Below are positions 47,412-57,675 of a stretch of DNA of 57,675 nucleotides, in pieces. Numbering within the stretch: the first letter of the stretch is position 1; the number at the start of each line of letters is the position of its first letter. Position numbers and translations under genes: made by a program. The notes under the pieces were generated by a model. That model was not told the DNA's origin. It did no database searches and saw nothing but the letters and a program-made list of their open reading frames with translations. Source of the DNA: Gammaproteobacteria bacterium (GTDB lineage Bacteria; Pseudomonadota; Gammaproteobacteria; Pseudomonadales; Azotimanducaceae); NCBI GenBank assembly GCA_002708765.1, contig PAPD01000006.1:22615-80289 (forward strand). Reading direction: 5' to 3'.

Positions 47412-48242
47412 ATGAAATTATGTGGAAATGAAGTTAACGATACGACACCTTTCTTTCTGATAGCTGGCCCCTGTGTATTAGAATCGGAGAAGCTAGCGCT
47501 GGAAAGTTCTGAGTACCTGAAATCAATATGTGAAACGCTCGAAATACCATTAATCTTCAAGTCCTCTTTCGATAAGGCAAATAGAAGTTCCCACGAGAGT
47601 TTTAGGGGATTGGGTCTGGATAAAGGGCTAAGAATACTAGAGAAAATTAGAAAAGAGATTGGCGTCCCGGTTTTAACTGATGTCCATGAAGATACTCCAC
47701 TAGATGAAGTTGCGGAGGTGGTGTCTGTTTTGCAGACACCCGCCTTTCTCTGCAGGCAAACGAACTATATCCAGAGAGTAGCTAGTGTTGGATTGCCAGT
47801 CAATATCAAAAAAGGCCAGTTCTTGGCGCCGGCGGATATGAAAAATGTAGTAGAGAAAGCTAGAGCAGTAGGGAACAGGGACATTCTAGTCTGTGAAAGG
47901 GGAGCAAGTTTTGGATACAACAACCTGGTGTCTGACATGCGTTCTCTGCCTATTTTGAGAAATACGGGCTGTCCCGTGGTTTTTGACGCAACCCATAGTG
48001 TTCAGTTGCCAGGAGGACAAGGTAGTTATTCTGGTGGTGAGAGAGATATGGTTCCGGTTCTTGCCCGAGCGGCTCTTGGCGTGGGGGTTCATGGTTTGTT
48101 TATGGAGACTCATCCAAATCCTGAAGAGGCTATGAGTGATGGCCCTAATAGCTGGCCGATGTATGAAATCAAACCTCTATTACAAACTTTGCAACAGATT
48201 GATGCAATAGTTAAAGAAAGAATAGCTTCGGGAGAGCTATAG
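47412..48242 (+). CDS. kdsA: KDO-8-phosphate synthase (metal-dependent type by sequence)
   Basis: Condenses arabinose 5-phosphate and phosphoenolpyruvate to KDO-8-P for the LPS core. The 276 residues carry [17 protein letters not shown] with C21, where E. coli-type metal-independent enzymes have an Asn (FGGMNVLES). Cys here is a divalent metal ligand in the metal-dependent class. Other features are [38 protein letters not shown] and [12 protein letters not shown]. eno starts directly after its stop codon. Confidence 0.95.
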   Translation: MKLCGNEVNDTTPFFLIAGPCVLESEKLALESSEYLKSICETLEIPLIFKSSFDKANRSSHESFRGLGLDKGLRILEKIRKEIGVPVLTDVHEDTPLDEVAEVVSVLQTPAFLCRQTNYIQRVASVGLPVNIKKGQFLAPADMKNVVEKARAVGNRDILVCERGASFGYNNLVSDMRSLPILRNTGCPVVFDATHSVQLPGGQGSYSGGERDMVPVLARAALGVGVHGLFMETHPNPEEAMSDGPNSWPMYEIKPLLQTLQQIDAIVKERIASGEL

Positions 48243-49514
<1,272 letters not shown>

Positions 49515-49516
49515 AC

Positions 49517-49801
49517 ATGGCCATTCGCTTTAGCATGATAACTCTTATTCTTGCAACCCTTGTTCTCGGGTTGCAGTACAGACTCTGGGTTGGAGAGGGC
49601 AGCATAGCTCATGTGAGTTTTCTCGATGAAAAAATTCAGGAAAAAAAGCAAGAGAATATGGATAAGCAGTTCAGAAACAAAGAATTGAAAGCCGAGATTG
49701 AGGACCTCAAATATGATACACAAGCGCTAGAAGCCATAGCCAGAAATGAACTTGGCCTGATAAAAGCGGGAGAAGAGTTCTTCCTGGTTCCAGAGAAATA
49801 A
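49517..49801 (+). CDS. ftsB: Cell division protein FtsB
   Basis: Small bitopic divisome protein binding FtsL and FtsQ. The 94 residues consist of a membrane segment (about 6-21), a short YRLWVGEGS motif, a coiled coil (about 32-72) and the end region LEAIARNELGLIKAGEEFF. The eno-ftsB order is conserved; ispD, which normally follows, is absent. Confidence 0.93.
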   Translation: MAIRFSMITLILATLVLGLQYRLWVGEGSIAHVSFLDEKIQEKKQENMDKQFRNKELKAEIEDLKYDTQALEAIARNELGLIKAGEEFFLVPEK

Positions 49802-49964
49802 CCTAGGATTTTAACTTCATATGAATTTCTAAAATGGCAAATTTGGTTTGGATGACTATAAATTGTAACCGATTGTTTAATAAAGTAAGCGCCTTGTTAA
49901 CAATAAATTTAAACGGGAAAGGATTCTTGCTTTGGATCTAGACAAAAAAAAAGAAGGTTTAGGC

Positions 49965-50597
49965 ATGACCTCCAGAAGAACTCGGAACAGGCTGGTAGCT
50001 CGTCTTAGAGATCGGGGAATAAGTGATGAGAGAGTTCTTGATGCCATCAGCGAGATTCCCAGGCATCTCTTTGTTGATGAAGCTCTGGCTCATCGGGCTT
50101 ATGAAGATACTGCGTTGCCTATAGGGTTTAATCAAACTATCTCTCAACCCTACATCGTGGCTAAGATGACAGAGTCTCTATTGTCTGGGTTGTCGGTGAA
50201 CAAAGTTCTGGAAATCGGCACAGGTTCTGGATATCAGACAGCCGTCCTAGCGAATTTGGTTGACGAGGTATTTACGGTTGAACGGATATCAGGGCTTGTA
50301 AGTAGAGCGAAGATGATTCTAGCGGAAATAGGTTGTCGTAATATTCATTATAAACACTCGGATGGAGGCGCAGGTTGGGATAATGAAGCACCTTTCGATG
50401 CCATCATTGTGACCGCATCACCTAAGTTTATGCCTCAATCTTTGCTTGGTCAGCTATCGGAGGGAGGCCGGATCATAGCCCCGTTAGGGGATATGGAGGA
50501 ACAAGAATTGATCATGTGCAGGAAAGTAGGAGATGGGTTTGAAAAAACCTCGATTGGGTCGGTCAAATTTGTGCCTCTGATTGCGGGCAAATCCTGA
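49965..50597 (+). CDS. pcm: Protein-L-isoaspartate O-methyltransferase
   Basis: Repairs isoaspartyl residues with SAM. From ATG 49965 it has 210 residues and starts MTSRRTRNRLVARLRDRGIS, like Pseudomonas Pcm. The motifs are PRHLFVDEALAHRAYEDTAL, PIGFNQTISQPYIVAKMTE, LEIGTGSGYQTAVLA (SAM loop) and IIVTASPKFMP. The AAGAAGG at 49951-49957 lies seven bases upstream. A TTG at 49932 also has a ribosome site and would add 11 residues. Confidence 0.94.
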   Translation: MTSRRTRNRLVARLRDRGISDERVLDAISEIPRHLFVDEALAHRAYEDTALPIGFNQTISQPYIVAKMTESLLSGLSVNKVLEIGTGSGYQTAVLANLVDEVFTVERISGLVSRAKMILAEIGCRNIHYKHSDGGAGWDNEAPFDAIIVTASPKFMPQSLLGQLSEGGRIIAPLGDMEEQELIMCRKVGDGFEKTSIGSVKFVPLIAGKS

Positions 50598-50612
50598 GAA
50601 TTTGTCGAAAAA

Positions 50613-51545
50613 ATGAGGATTATATTAATCGGATTGTTGATGGGGCTAGCGGAATTATTTCCGGGCGTTTCAGGAGGAACCATCGCTTTTGTTTCGGGGA
50701 TTTATCATAGAATGGTGGCTAACATCGTTCGTCTGATCCCCAGTTCACTTGTTCAGCTGCCCAAGCTGGGAGTTTTTCGTTGGTGGCGCCAATATGACCT
50801 AGGTTTTATGTTTTCGCTTTTTGGAGGCATGGCGATCTCGATTTTCATTTTTTCAAATGTCGTCGAATTTCTTTTAATAAATCAGAAGATAGGCATATTT
50901 GCCTTTTTTTTTGGTCTAATTTTTTCGGCTGTGACTGTTCTGTGCAAGCAGATTAGCAGTTTTAATCTTCTAAACGTTGGTATGATTCTCCTTGGAGTTT
51001 CTAGTACCTTACTTTTAACTCATTTTTCTTTTCCTGAATTTTTCGGGATGTCTCCGATAAGTTTTTTTATTGCCGGATCAGTTGCCGTGGTAGCCTGGAT
51101 TTTGCCGGGTGTCTCCGGAAGCCTCGCTCTTTTGTCCTTCGGATTATATCCTTCAGTAATCAAAGCACTAACGGACTTGAACTGGTCTTTGTTAGCTCCA
51201 TTGGCCGGAGGAAGTCTGTTTGGGGTTTATTTTTTTGCTAATGCGATAAGGTCACTACTGATCAGGTTCCCGAATAGCACTTTTTCTTTTCTGGTGGGTT
51301 TAATGTTAGGTTCTCTGAAAACGGTCTGGCCTTGGCAGATTACGATTTCCTATCAGATCACTCCCGAAGGAGCCCAGTATCCTATATTTTTGGAACCCGT
51401 CTCTCCTTTGATCTACAGCGAATATACTGGATCCGATCCGCAATTTTTAACTGCTTTGTTAGCATTTTTTGTTGGTATAATTGTTTTGTTGCTCCTTGAC
51501 CGCTTAAACTCTTTAGCGAATGATTCTTTTGAAAACAATGATTAG
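50613..51545 (+). CDS. DUF368 polyprenyl-phosphate translocase
   Basis: 310-residue inner-membrane protein with about nine hydrophobic segments. Two repeated re-entrant motifs, LFPGVSGGTIAFVSGIY (about 15-31) and LPGVSGSLALLSFGLYP (about 167-183), mark the DUF368 family. Members (PopT) have been reported to recycle undecaprenyl phosphate across the inner membrane. It lies between pcm and nlpD in the same direction, which is not the usual neighbour, and overlaps nlpD slightly. Confidence 0.85.
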   Translation: MRIILIGLLMGLAELFPGVSGGTIAFVSGIYHRMVANIVRLIPSSLVQLPKLGVFRWWRQYDLGFMFSLFGGMAISIFIFSNVVEFLLINQKIGIFAFFFGLIFSAVTVLCKQISSFNLLNVGMILLGVSSTLLLTHFSFPEFFGMSPISFFIAGSVAVVAWILPGVSGSLALLSFGLYPSVIKALTDLNWSLLAPLAGGSLFGVYFFANAIRSLLIRFPNSTFSFLVGLMLGSLKTVWPWQITISYQITPEGAQYPIFLEPVSPLIYSEYTGSDPQFLTALLAFFVGIIVLLLLDRLNSLANDSFENND

Positions 51546-52257
51546 AAAGACGTTAGCTTTAATATTCGTTGCTTTTGTTTTGTGTATGTCTGGTTGTGTT
51601 GGACTTGATCCTGAGTACAAAGCAAAAAAAACCAAAGGAACTTATGTGGTTCGAGAAGGAGATACCCTTTATTCGATAGCATTCAGGTTCGGTCTGGATT
51701 ACAAAAGTTTGGCTAGGATTAACCGAATTAGTTCACCATACACAATATACCTTGATCAGAAAATTACATTGGAAAATGTTTCTATGGTTCCGCCGGAGGA
51801 TTATGGGCCGGATCAAAAAAGCTTTCCCCCTAAAGAAAAAAAGGCAAAAAAAAGAAAAAAAACTTTAAAGAAAAACAACCCAAGCCGGTTGGATTGGCGA
51901 TGGCCGCTGAAGGGCAAGATTATTAGCGAATTTTCCTTATCCAAGCCGATTAACAAAGGCATTGATATTGAAGCAAAAAAAGGTTCTCCCGTACTGGCAG
52001 CGGCTGGCGGAATTGTCGTCTATGCTGGAGGAAATTTAAGAGGTTACGGCAAACTGGTGATCTTGAAGCATGAGAACGATTACCTATCTGCATATGGCAA
52101 TAATGAGAGCATTGCTGTAAGCGAAGGAGATGTGATTTCTTCAGGTACTATAATCTCTAGGGTCGGAAAGTCTTCGTCTAATCAGGAAGTCCTTCATTTT
52201 GAAATTCGTCTCGACGGCAAACCGGTGAATCCCCTTAAGCATCTCCCAAGAAAATGA
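51538..52257 (+). CDS. nlpD: NlpD-like lipoprotein, LysM plus degenerate M23 domain
   Basis: Envelope activator of cell wall amidases. Starting at ATG 51538 it has 239 residues, with a lipoprotein signal ending LCMSGC. A LysM domain follows (TYVVREGDTLYSIAFRFGLD), then a Lys-rich linker. The C-terminal M23 domain lacks most catalytic residues: the first His position reads NKGIDI and the next AYGNN, while LHFEIR keeps a His. It is therefore an activator and not an active endopeptidase. The ATG at 51520 would overlap the DUF368 gene more. The usual next gene, rpoS, is absent. Confidence 0.88.
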   Translation: MIRKTLALIFVAFVLCMSGCVGLDPEYKAKKTKGTYVVREGDTLYSIAFRFGLDYKSLARINRISSPYTIYLDQKITLENVSMVPPEDYGPDQKSFPPKEKKAKKRKKTLKKNNPSRLDWRWPLKGKIISEFSLSKPINKGIDIEAKKGSPVLAAAGGIVVYAGGNLRGYGKLVILKHENDYLSAYGNNESIAVSEGDVISSGTIISRVGKSSSNQEVLHFEIRLDGKPVNPLKHLPRK

Positions 52258-52285
52258 GATTTTAGGGTCAGTAAAGAGCTAATTC

Positions 52286-52319
52286 GAAGACTAGTTAGTG
52301 ATAAAAGGAACTAATCTTC
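52286..52319. repeat. Inverted repeat between convergent nlpD and fdxA
   Basis: GAAGACTAGTT (52286-52296) and AACTAATCTTC (52309-52319) pair at 10 of 11 positions around a 12-base loop and overlap the fdxA stop. No strong T-run follows on either side, so a bidirectional terminator role is only possible. Confidence 0.35.
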
Positions 52320-52637
52320 TTCTAGGTGCTCCCTTTTCCCTTTGACGTTCGTCCATTCCTCATGGTCGGGCATTGGGTCCGTCTTTTCAGTGATGTTCTC
52401 CCATTTTTGGCTAAGTTCGGCATTTAGTTCGAGATATTCTTGTTGGTCCTCAGGAAGTTCGTCTTCAGAAAAAATCGCATCCACAGGGCATTCCGGCTCG
52501 CAAAGCGCACAGTCTATGCATTCATCAGGGTTTATAACCAGAAAATTAGGACCTTCATAAAAGCAGTCAACAGGACAAACTTCCACGCAATCGGTGTGCT
52601 TACATTTTATACATGGATCACTTACTACAAAAGCCAT
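52311..52637 (-). CDS. fdxA: Seven-iron ferredoxin FdxA
   Basis: Small electron carrier of the Azotobacter ferredoxin I type. The 108 residues have two cluster motifs, [17 protein letters not shown] (9-25; [3Fe-4S] site with one [4Fe-4S] Cys) and [15 protein letters not shown] (about 40-54; [4Fe-4S]), followed by a charged C-terminal extension of about 50 residues. It is next to mutS as in Pseudomonas, where rpoS precedes it. Confidence 0.95.
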   Translation of the reverse strand: MAFVVSDPCIKCKHTDCVEVCPVDCFYEGPNFLVINPDECIDCALCEPECPVDAIFSEDELPEDQQEYLELNAELSQKWENITEKTDPMPDHEEWTNVKGKREHLEED

Positions 52638-52700
52638 TTTTATTTCCCTGGTCTATATATCGCTGGAACGCATTCTAGCAGTTTTTCTTCTTCACACAAT

Positions 52701-55262
52701 CTATCTCCTCAACATAAGTTGTTTCCGTAAATTGTAAAGAATATCTAGCGCATCCCTTGGCGAAATATTATCAATGTCTAGCTCCGAAATTTCTTTTTCG
52801 ATTTCTGTTTCCCTGTTTGCTTCAGAGGGAACTTTTTGAGGAGGTTCCTGTTTGGTGCGTGTCTCAGAGATTTCAATCTCTCCGAGTTTTTTCTGAGCTG
52901 ATTGAATGACATAGGTCGGGACGCCGGCTAGCTTTGCTACTTGAACGCCATAACTCTGATTAGCGGGGCCATTCTGTATGCGGTACATGAACGAGATTTT
53001 ATCCCGGTATTCTTTTGCTACAAGATGGATGTTTTTAGTCGAGGGAAGTATATCTGGAAGGCAAGTGAGTTCAAAATAATGGGTTGCGAAAAGCGTTAAC
53101 GCGTTTATGTTCGTATTCATTGCCGCAGCGACAGCCCAGGCAAGAGATAGACCGTCTAGGGTCGAAGTGCCTCTTCCGATTTCATCCAAAAGAACAAGTG
53201 AATTAGTGGTTGCATTGTTTAAAATAAAGGCGGTTTCGGTCATTTCGACCATAAAAGTAGATTGACCTCCTGCAAGATCATCTGACGCCCCTATTCTAGT
53301 AAATATTTTGTCGATCGAACCTATGATTGCCGTTTCTGCCGGAACGTAACTTCCTATGTGAGCTAAAATACAGATTATGGCGATTTGTCGCATGTACGTA
53401 GATTTGCCGCCCATATTGGGACCCGTTATTAATAACATTTTCTGTGTTTCATCTAAATGAGTGTCATTTTCGATAAATTCTGAATCGAGGCTCTGTTCGA
53501 CTACTAGGTGGCGGCCTGATTTTATTTTCAAGGAAGGGTTGTCACAGAATGATGGTCTGTTCAGATCAAAGCGCGTCACGCATTCTGCGAAGGTGTTTAA
53601 TACATCCAATTCTGCTATCGCCGAACTCATTCTTTGAAGATCTTTTAACCATAAGAGAAGTTTCTTCTGGAGCCCTTCATATAGATCTTTCTCTCTGGCT
53701 AATGCTCGACTTCGACTGCTTAGAGCTTTATCTTCGAATAGCTTAAGTTCAGGTGTGATGTACCTCTCTGTGTTTTTTAGTGTTTGTCTTCTAATATAAT
53801 GCGGAGGTACCTTTTCAACCTGGCCTCTGCTAATCTCTATGAAGTATCCGTGAACACGGTTAAAGCCAACCTTCAGGGTAGAAATGCCTGTATTTTCTTT
53901 TTCTTCTACTTCAATTTTGTTCAAAAACTCCGCAGCGTTTTCGCTTACGTTTCTCAATTCATCAAGCTCACTATCGTACCCGACTTTTATTACTCCGCCA
54001 TCTCTAATAACAACAGGTGGGTTTTCTACCATAGCTTTGCTGATCAATTTGAAAAGCTCGGGTATTGGTTTACAGAATTCCGCTAGCTCTATTATCTTCT
54101 GCGCATCTGAGGTTGAAAGAAGATTGCAGATGTCAGGTAAAAATTCTAACGTGTTTCTGATCTGTTCTATATCTCTAGGTCGTGCTGTTTCAAGCGCAAG
54201 TCGTGCCACGATCCGTTCGATATCTCCGATTGATTTTAGTTTGTTTGATACACTGGTGTGCTTAGAATTCTTATTCAAGTATGCGACAGCATTTAATCTG
54301 AGCTGGATATGATCTGCTTTCCTGGTGGGTTGCTGGATCCACCGCCTCAACATTCTTGAACCCATAGCCGTTTGAGTGTGGTTTAGAACACTAAAGAGAG
54401 TATTTGAGTCCCCTCCTTTTGAATTTTCGGTAAGTTCTAGAGCCTTGCGTGAGTTTATGTCCAATTGAAGAATTTCATCATTATTAATCCGCTTCATTTC
54501 TTGAAGGTGAGGAACAGATTTGTTTTGAGTATATTTGACATAAATCAGCAGACAACCTGCAGCTCGGATAGCTAAGGGGAGATTCTCGCAACCGAAAGAA
54601 CTAAGGTTCTTGATCTGAAATTGCTGCAGAAGATTATTTCTTGCAGTATCTGGATCAAAGTCCCAGTCCGGACGGCTTTGCGATCCCGAGAATTCTTCTA
54701 GAAGACCTGAGCCAAAAATATTTTCAGGCATCAGAATTTCAGCGGGCGAAAATCTCTGAATTTCTGCTCGAAGCTGGGTACTATCTGCATATTCTTGAAC
54801 TTCAAGTGAACCACTGCCAAGATTCAAAATGGCAAGCCCAAACTTAGAATCATATCCAAAAATGCTTGCTAAATAGTTATCTTTTTTCGGGTCGAGTAGA
54901 GCGTCATCAGTGACAGTGCCCGGTGTGAGTATCCGGGTCACTTTCCGTTCTACAGGCCCTTTAGTTGTATTCGGATCACCTATTTGTTCACAAACTGCTA
55001 CCGAGATCCCGTTCTTAATAAGTTTGGCCAGGTAGTTGTCTGCAGAATGAAAAGGAACCCCGCACATGGGAATTGACCTGCCAGCTGATTTCCCTCTCGA
55101 TGTGAGAGTAATATCTAATATTTGAGACGCTTTTTTAGCATCCTCGTAGAACAGTTCATAGAAATCTCCAAGCCTATAAAAAAGCATGCAGTCGGGATAT
55201 TGTCCTTTTATGGAGAAATATTGTCTCATCATCGGGGTGTGAGAATTTTTCTCTTCAGCCAT
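52701..55262 (-). CDS. mutS: DNA mismatch repair protein MutS
   Basis: Recognises base mismatches and small loops and recruits MutL. From ATG 55262 it has 853 residues. The Phe-x-Glu mismatch wedge is in [12 protein letters not shown] near the N-terminus. ATPase motifs are Walker [20 protein letters not shown], the [17 protein letters not shown] region, Walker [13 protein letters not shown] and the ATHYFELT switch. An ATG at 55289 would add nine residues without a better ribosome site. It diverges from recA across a LexA-type box. Confidence 0.96.
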   Translation of the reverse strand: MAEEKNSHTPMMRQYFSIKGQYPDCMLFYRLGDFYELFYEDAKKASQILDITLTSRGKSAGRSIPMCGVPFHSADNYLAKLIKNGISVAVCEQIGDPNTTKGPVERKVTRILTPGTVTDDALLDPKKDNYLASIFGYDSKFGLAILNLGSGSLEVQEYADSTQLRAEIQRFSPAEILMPENIFGSGLLEEFSGSQSRPDWDFDPDTARNNLLQQFQIKNLSSFGCENLPLAIRAAGCLLIYVKYTQNKSVPHLQEMKRINNDEILQLDINSRKALELTENSKGGDSNTLFSVLNHTQTAMGSRMLRRWIQQPTRKADHIQLRLNAVAYLNKNSKHTSVSNKLKSIGDIERIVARLALETARPRDIEQIRNTLEFLPDICNLLSTSDAQKIIELAEFCKPIPELFKLISKAMVENPPVVIRDGGVIKVGYDSELDELRNVSENAAEFLNKIEVEEKENTGISTLKVGFNRVHGYFIEISRGQVEKVPPHYIRRQTLKNTERYITPELKLFEDKALSSRSRALAREKDLYEGLQKKLLLWLKDLQRMSSAIAELDVLNTFAECVTRFDLNRPSFCDNPSLKIKSGRHLVVEQSLDSEFIENDTHLDETQKMLLITGPNMGGKSTYMRQIAIICILAHIGSYVPAETAIIGSIDKIFTRIGASDDLAGGQSTFMVEMTETAFILNNATTNSLVLLDEIGRGTSTLDGLSLAWAVAAAMNTNINALTLFATHYFELTCLPDILPSTKNIHLVAKEYRDKISFMYRIQNGPANQSYGVQVAKLAGVPTYVIQSAQKKLGEIEISETRTKQEPPQKVPSEANRETEIEKEISELDIDNISPRDALDILYNLRKQLMLRR

Positions 55263-55361
55263 CAGATTCTTTTTGGAAATAATTGTCATTAAAGGAAAGC
55301 CGTGCTCTTTTTCTAATGTCTGGTTACCTGATAAAAAACTAGCGTTTTAAATCAGGGTGTG

Positions 55362-55386
55362 CATAATACTGTACATAAACACAGTA
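55362..55386 (+). promoter_or_regulatory. LexA (SOS) operator and recA -10
   Basis: TACTGT-N8-ACAGTA at 55367-55386 is a near-perfect SOS box, with CTG and CAG separated by ten bases. CATAAT at 55362-55367 overlaps its left edge and can serve as the recA -10, so bound LexA would cover the start of transcription. It also lies about 105 bases from the mutS start on the other strand. Confidence 0.85.
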
Positions 55387-55514
55387 ACTAAAAAATGTTT
55401 AGGCAGTGGCTAGAATTTTGCCTTTTTTAGCAGGTAATAGTAAAGATTGCCTTATTGCGTATAAGCGCTGTCTAGTTTCGCATTATAGAAAAACAGAAAA
55501 AAAGGGGATTATAC

Positions 55515-56558
55515 ATGTCAGATATCGATACTAATAAAGAAAAAGCTCTCACAGCAGCCTTGTCGCAGATTGAAAGACAGTTTGGAAAAGGAGCGATGAT
55601 GAGGCTCGGAGATTCTCCTCAGGAGAAAATTCCTTCTATTTCGACGGGATCCCTTGGTTTGGACGTCGCTCTAGGTATAGGGGGGTTGCCAAAGGGACGG
55701 ATTGTTGAAATTTATGGTCCCGAATCATCCGGAAAAACGACACTGACACTGCAATTGATTGCGGAAGCTCAAAAAAACGGAGGTACTTGTGCGTTTATTG
55801 ATGCAGAGCATGCGCTTGACCCTCAATATGCGCAGAATTTAGGAGTCAATATTGAAGACTTGCTTGTTTCTCAGCCCGATACCAGAGAACAAGCTCTAGA
55901 GATTTGCGATATGGTTGTGAGATCCGCAGCAGTAGATGTAGTAATAGTTGATTCGGTGGCAGCCCTTACTCCTAAAGCTGAAATTGAAGGGGAAATGGGA
56001 GATCATCACGTTGGTCTTCAGGCACGGCTAATGAGTCAGGCTCTTAGAAAGATGGCAGGTAATATAAAAAACTCGAATACCTTGGTAGTTTTTATAAACC
56101 AGATCCGAATGAAAATAGGTGTTATGTTTGGTAGTCCTGAAACTACAACTGGAGGGAATGCTCTTAAGTTTTATTCGTCTGTTCGACTGGATATACGAAG
56201 GATAGGGGCCATTAAAGAAGGCGATGAAATCGTAGGTAATGAAACTCGTGTTAAAGTGATAAAAAACAAAGTTGCTCCTCCTTTCAAGCAGGCAGAATTC
56301 CAGATTATGTATGGAAAGGGTATTTATCGGTTTGGAGAGGTGCTGGATCTTGGAGTACACCTCAATCTTGTAGATAAAGCTGGAGCTTGGTATAGCTATA
56401 AAGGTGAGCGAATAGGCCAAGGTAAAAAGAATGCGTGCGAGTTTCTAAAGGACAATTCTAATATCTTTGAAGAAATAGAAACTCAAATTCGATCCCAGCT
56501 TTTGCAGGAAGAAAGCGAAAGTGAAGAAGATAACGTAACTCCCATTTCAAGTTTTTAA
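55515..56558 (+). CDS. recA: Recombinase A
   Basis: Central recombinase and SOS co-protease. The 347 residues show Walker [16 protein letters not shown] (about 68-82), the loop region [19 protein letters not shown], the DNA-binding loop 2 region [16 protein letters not shown] and an acidic C-terminus rich in Glu. AAAGGGG lies about nine bases before the ATG. recX follows four bases after its stop. Confidence 0.98.
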   Translation: MSDIDTNKEKALTAALSQIERQFGKGAMMRLGDSPQEKIPSISTGSLGLDVALGIGGLPKGRIVEIYGPESSGKTTLTLQLIAEAQKNGGTCAFIDAEHALDPQYAQNLGVNIEDLLVSQPDTREQALEICDMVVRSAAVDVVIVDSVAALTPKAEIEGEMGDHHVGLQARLMSQALRKMAGNIKNSNTLVVFINQIRMKIGVMFGSPETTTGGNALKFYSSVRLDIRRIGAIKEGDEIVGNETRVKVIKNKVAPPFKQAEFQIMYGKGIYRFGEVLDLGVHLNLVDKAGAWYSYKGERIGQGKKNACEFLKDNSNIFEEIETQIRSQLLQEESESEEDNVTPISSF

Positions 56559-56562
56559 AAAC

Positions 56563-57012
56563 ATGGAAAAGAATGCTAAGAAGATCCGTCGCGTTGCGAT
56601 GGATCTTTTAGCTAGGAGAGAGCATTCGTTTAAGGAGCTGGTTTTTAAGCTCAATAGAAAATTTGAAAATCACCAGGTCCAAATTATCGAAGAATTAGAG
56701 AGGTTGTCCTCTGAAGGACTTCAGAGTGATAGCCGGTTGGCCGAAGATTATATTTACTTCAGATCAAAAAAAGGAAGAGGCCCCTTAAAGATCAAAGCAG
56801 AGCTTTTAGAAAAAGGGATCTGTGCTGAAATAATAGACAATGCGTTTAACGAATCGGAGATAGATTGGACCCAGATTTTGGAGACAACTATAGCTAGAAA
56901 ATTTAATGTTCTTGGTTCTGAATCGGATGATCAAGAAGAGAAGTTAAAGGCTTTTAACTTTCTAAGACAACGGGGGTTCGAGCCGGACCAGATCCGAGGC
57001 TATATTTTTTAG
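56563..57012 (+). CDS. recX: RecX regulatory protein
   Basis: Binds RecA filaments and limits their activity. The 149 residues have the family's three-helix repeats with RRVAMDLLARREHSFKELVFKL near the N-terminus, DSRLAEDYIYFRSKKGRGPLKI in the middle, and KAFNFLRQRGFEPDQIRGYI at the end. Length and order (recA-recX-alaS) are as in E. coli. It is probably co-transcribed with recA and so under LexA. Confidence 0.92.
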   Translation: MEKNAKKIRRVAMDLLARREHSFKELVFKLNRKFENHQVQIIEELERLSSEGLQSDSRLAEDYIYFRSKKGRGPLKIKAELLEKGICAEIIDNAFNESEIDWTQILETTIARKFNVLGSESDDQEEKLKAFNFLRQRGFEPDQIRGYIF

Positions 57013-57100
57013 CGACCGAAGCACTGCCCGACTGTTTTCTGTGGCTAGTAACTATAAAATTCTGTATCTTAATCCCTTTATTACACTTTTTATTACTTGA

Positions 57101-57675
<575 letters not shown>

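Overview
The window looks like a chromosomal segment of a free-living or host-associated gammaproteobacterium with a moderately AT-rich genome and frequent TTG/GTG starts. The gene order is the diagnostic feature. From left to right it follows the block known in Pseudomonas-type genomes: dapC-glnD-map, rpsB-tsf-pyrH-frr, cdsA-rseP-bamA-skp-lpxD-fabZ-lpxB-rnhB, then dnaE-tilS-pyrG-kdsA-eno-ftsB, pcm-nlpD, fdxA-mutS, and recA-recX-alaS. Pcm and DapC also read like Pseudomonas-type proteins. No mobile element, prophage, CRISPR array, tRNA or rRNA was seen.

Layout: 1-3938 (minus) carries amino-acid/nitrogen and N-terminal Met processing genes. 4256-15839 (plus) is the translation, phospholipid, outer-membrane assembly and lipid A block. 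15840-40788 is about 25 kb that separates rnhB from dnaE. It holds asnS, a small HAD nucleotidase, two SDR enzymes, an Xaa-Pro aminopeptidase, envelope/regulatory proteins, a cold-shock gene, msrB, a lipoprotein FKBP isomerase, a group of lipid/xenobiotic-type catabolic enzymes (acyl-CoA dehydrogenase, LLM flavoprotein, metallo-beta-lactamase hydrolase, NADP oxidoreductase), a SYLF protein, a complete System I cytochrome c maturation operon ccmABCDEFGHI, and an amidohydrolase with a small partner. 40822-57675 returns to the conserved block.

The most notable pattern is what is missing from otherwise tight synteny. uppS is absent between frr and cdsA, dxr between cdsA and rseP, lpxA between fabZ and lpxB, accA between dnaE and tilS, ispD/ispF/truD/surE between ftsB and pcm, and rpoS between nlpD and fdxA. 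Three of these (dxr, ispD, ispF) belong to the MEP isoprenoid pathway and lie at two separate loci, so a relocated or replaced isoprenoid route is a reasonable question for the whole genome. A second notable feature is skp, which is full length but split by an in-frame TAA followed at once by ATG.

The genes work together as an envelope and macromolecular synthesis neighbourhood: BamA, Skp and RseP for outer-membrane proteins; LpxD, FabZ, LpxB and KdsA for lipopolysaccharide; a DUF368 lipid-carrier translocase and NlpD for the wall; and DnaE, MutS, RecA and RecX for DNA. recA has a near-ideal LexA box. I found no convincing novel defence or mobile system; most of the window is housekeeping.
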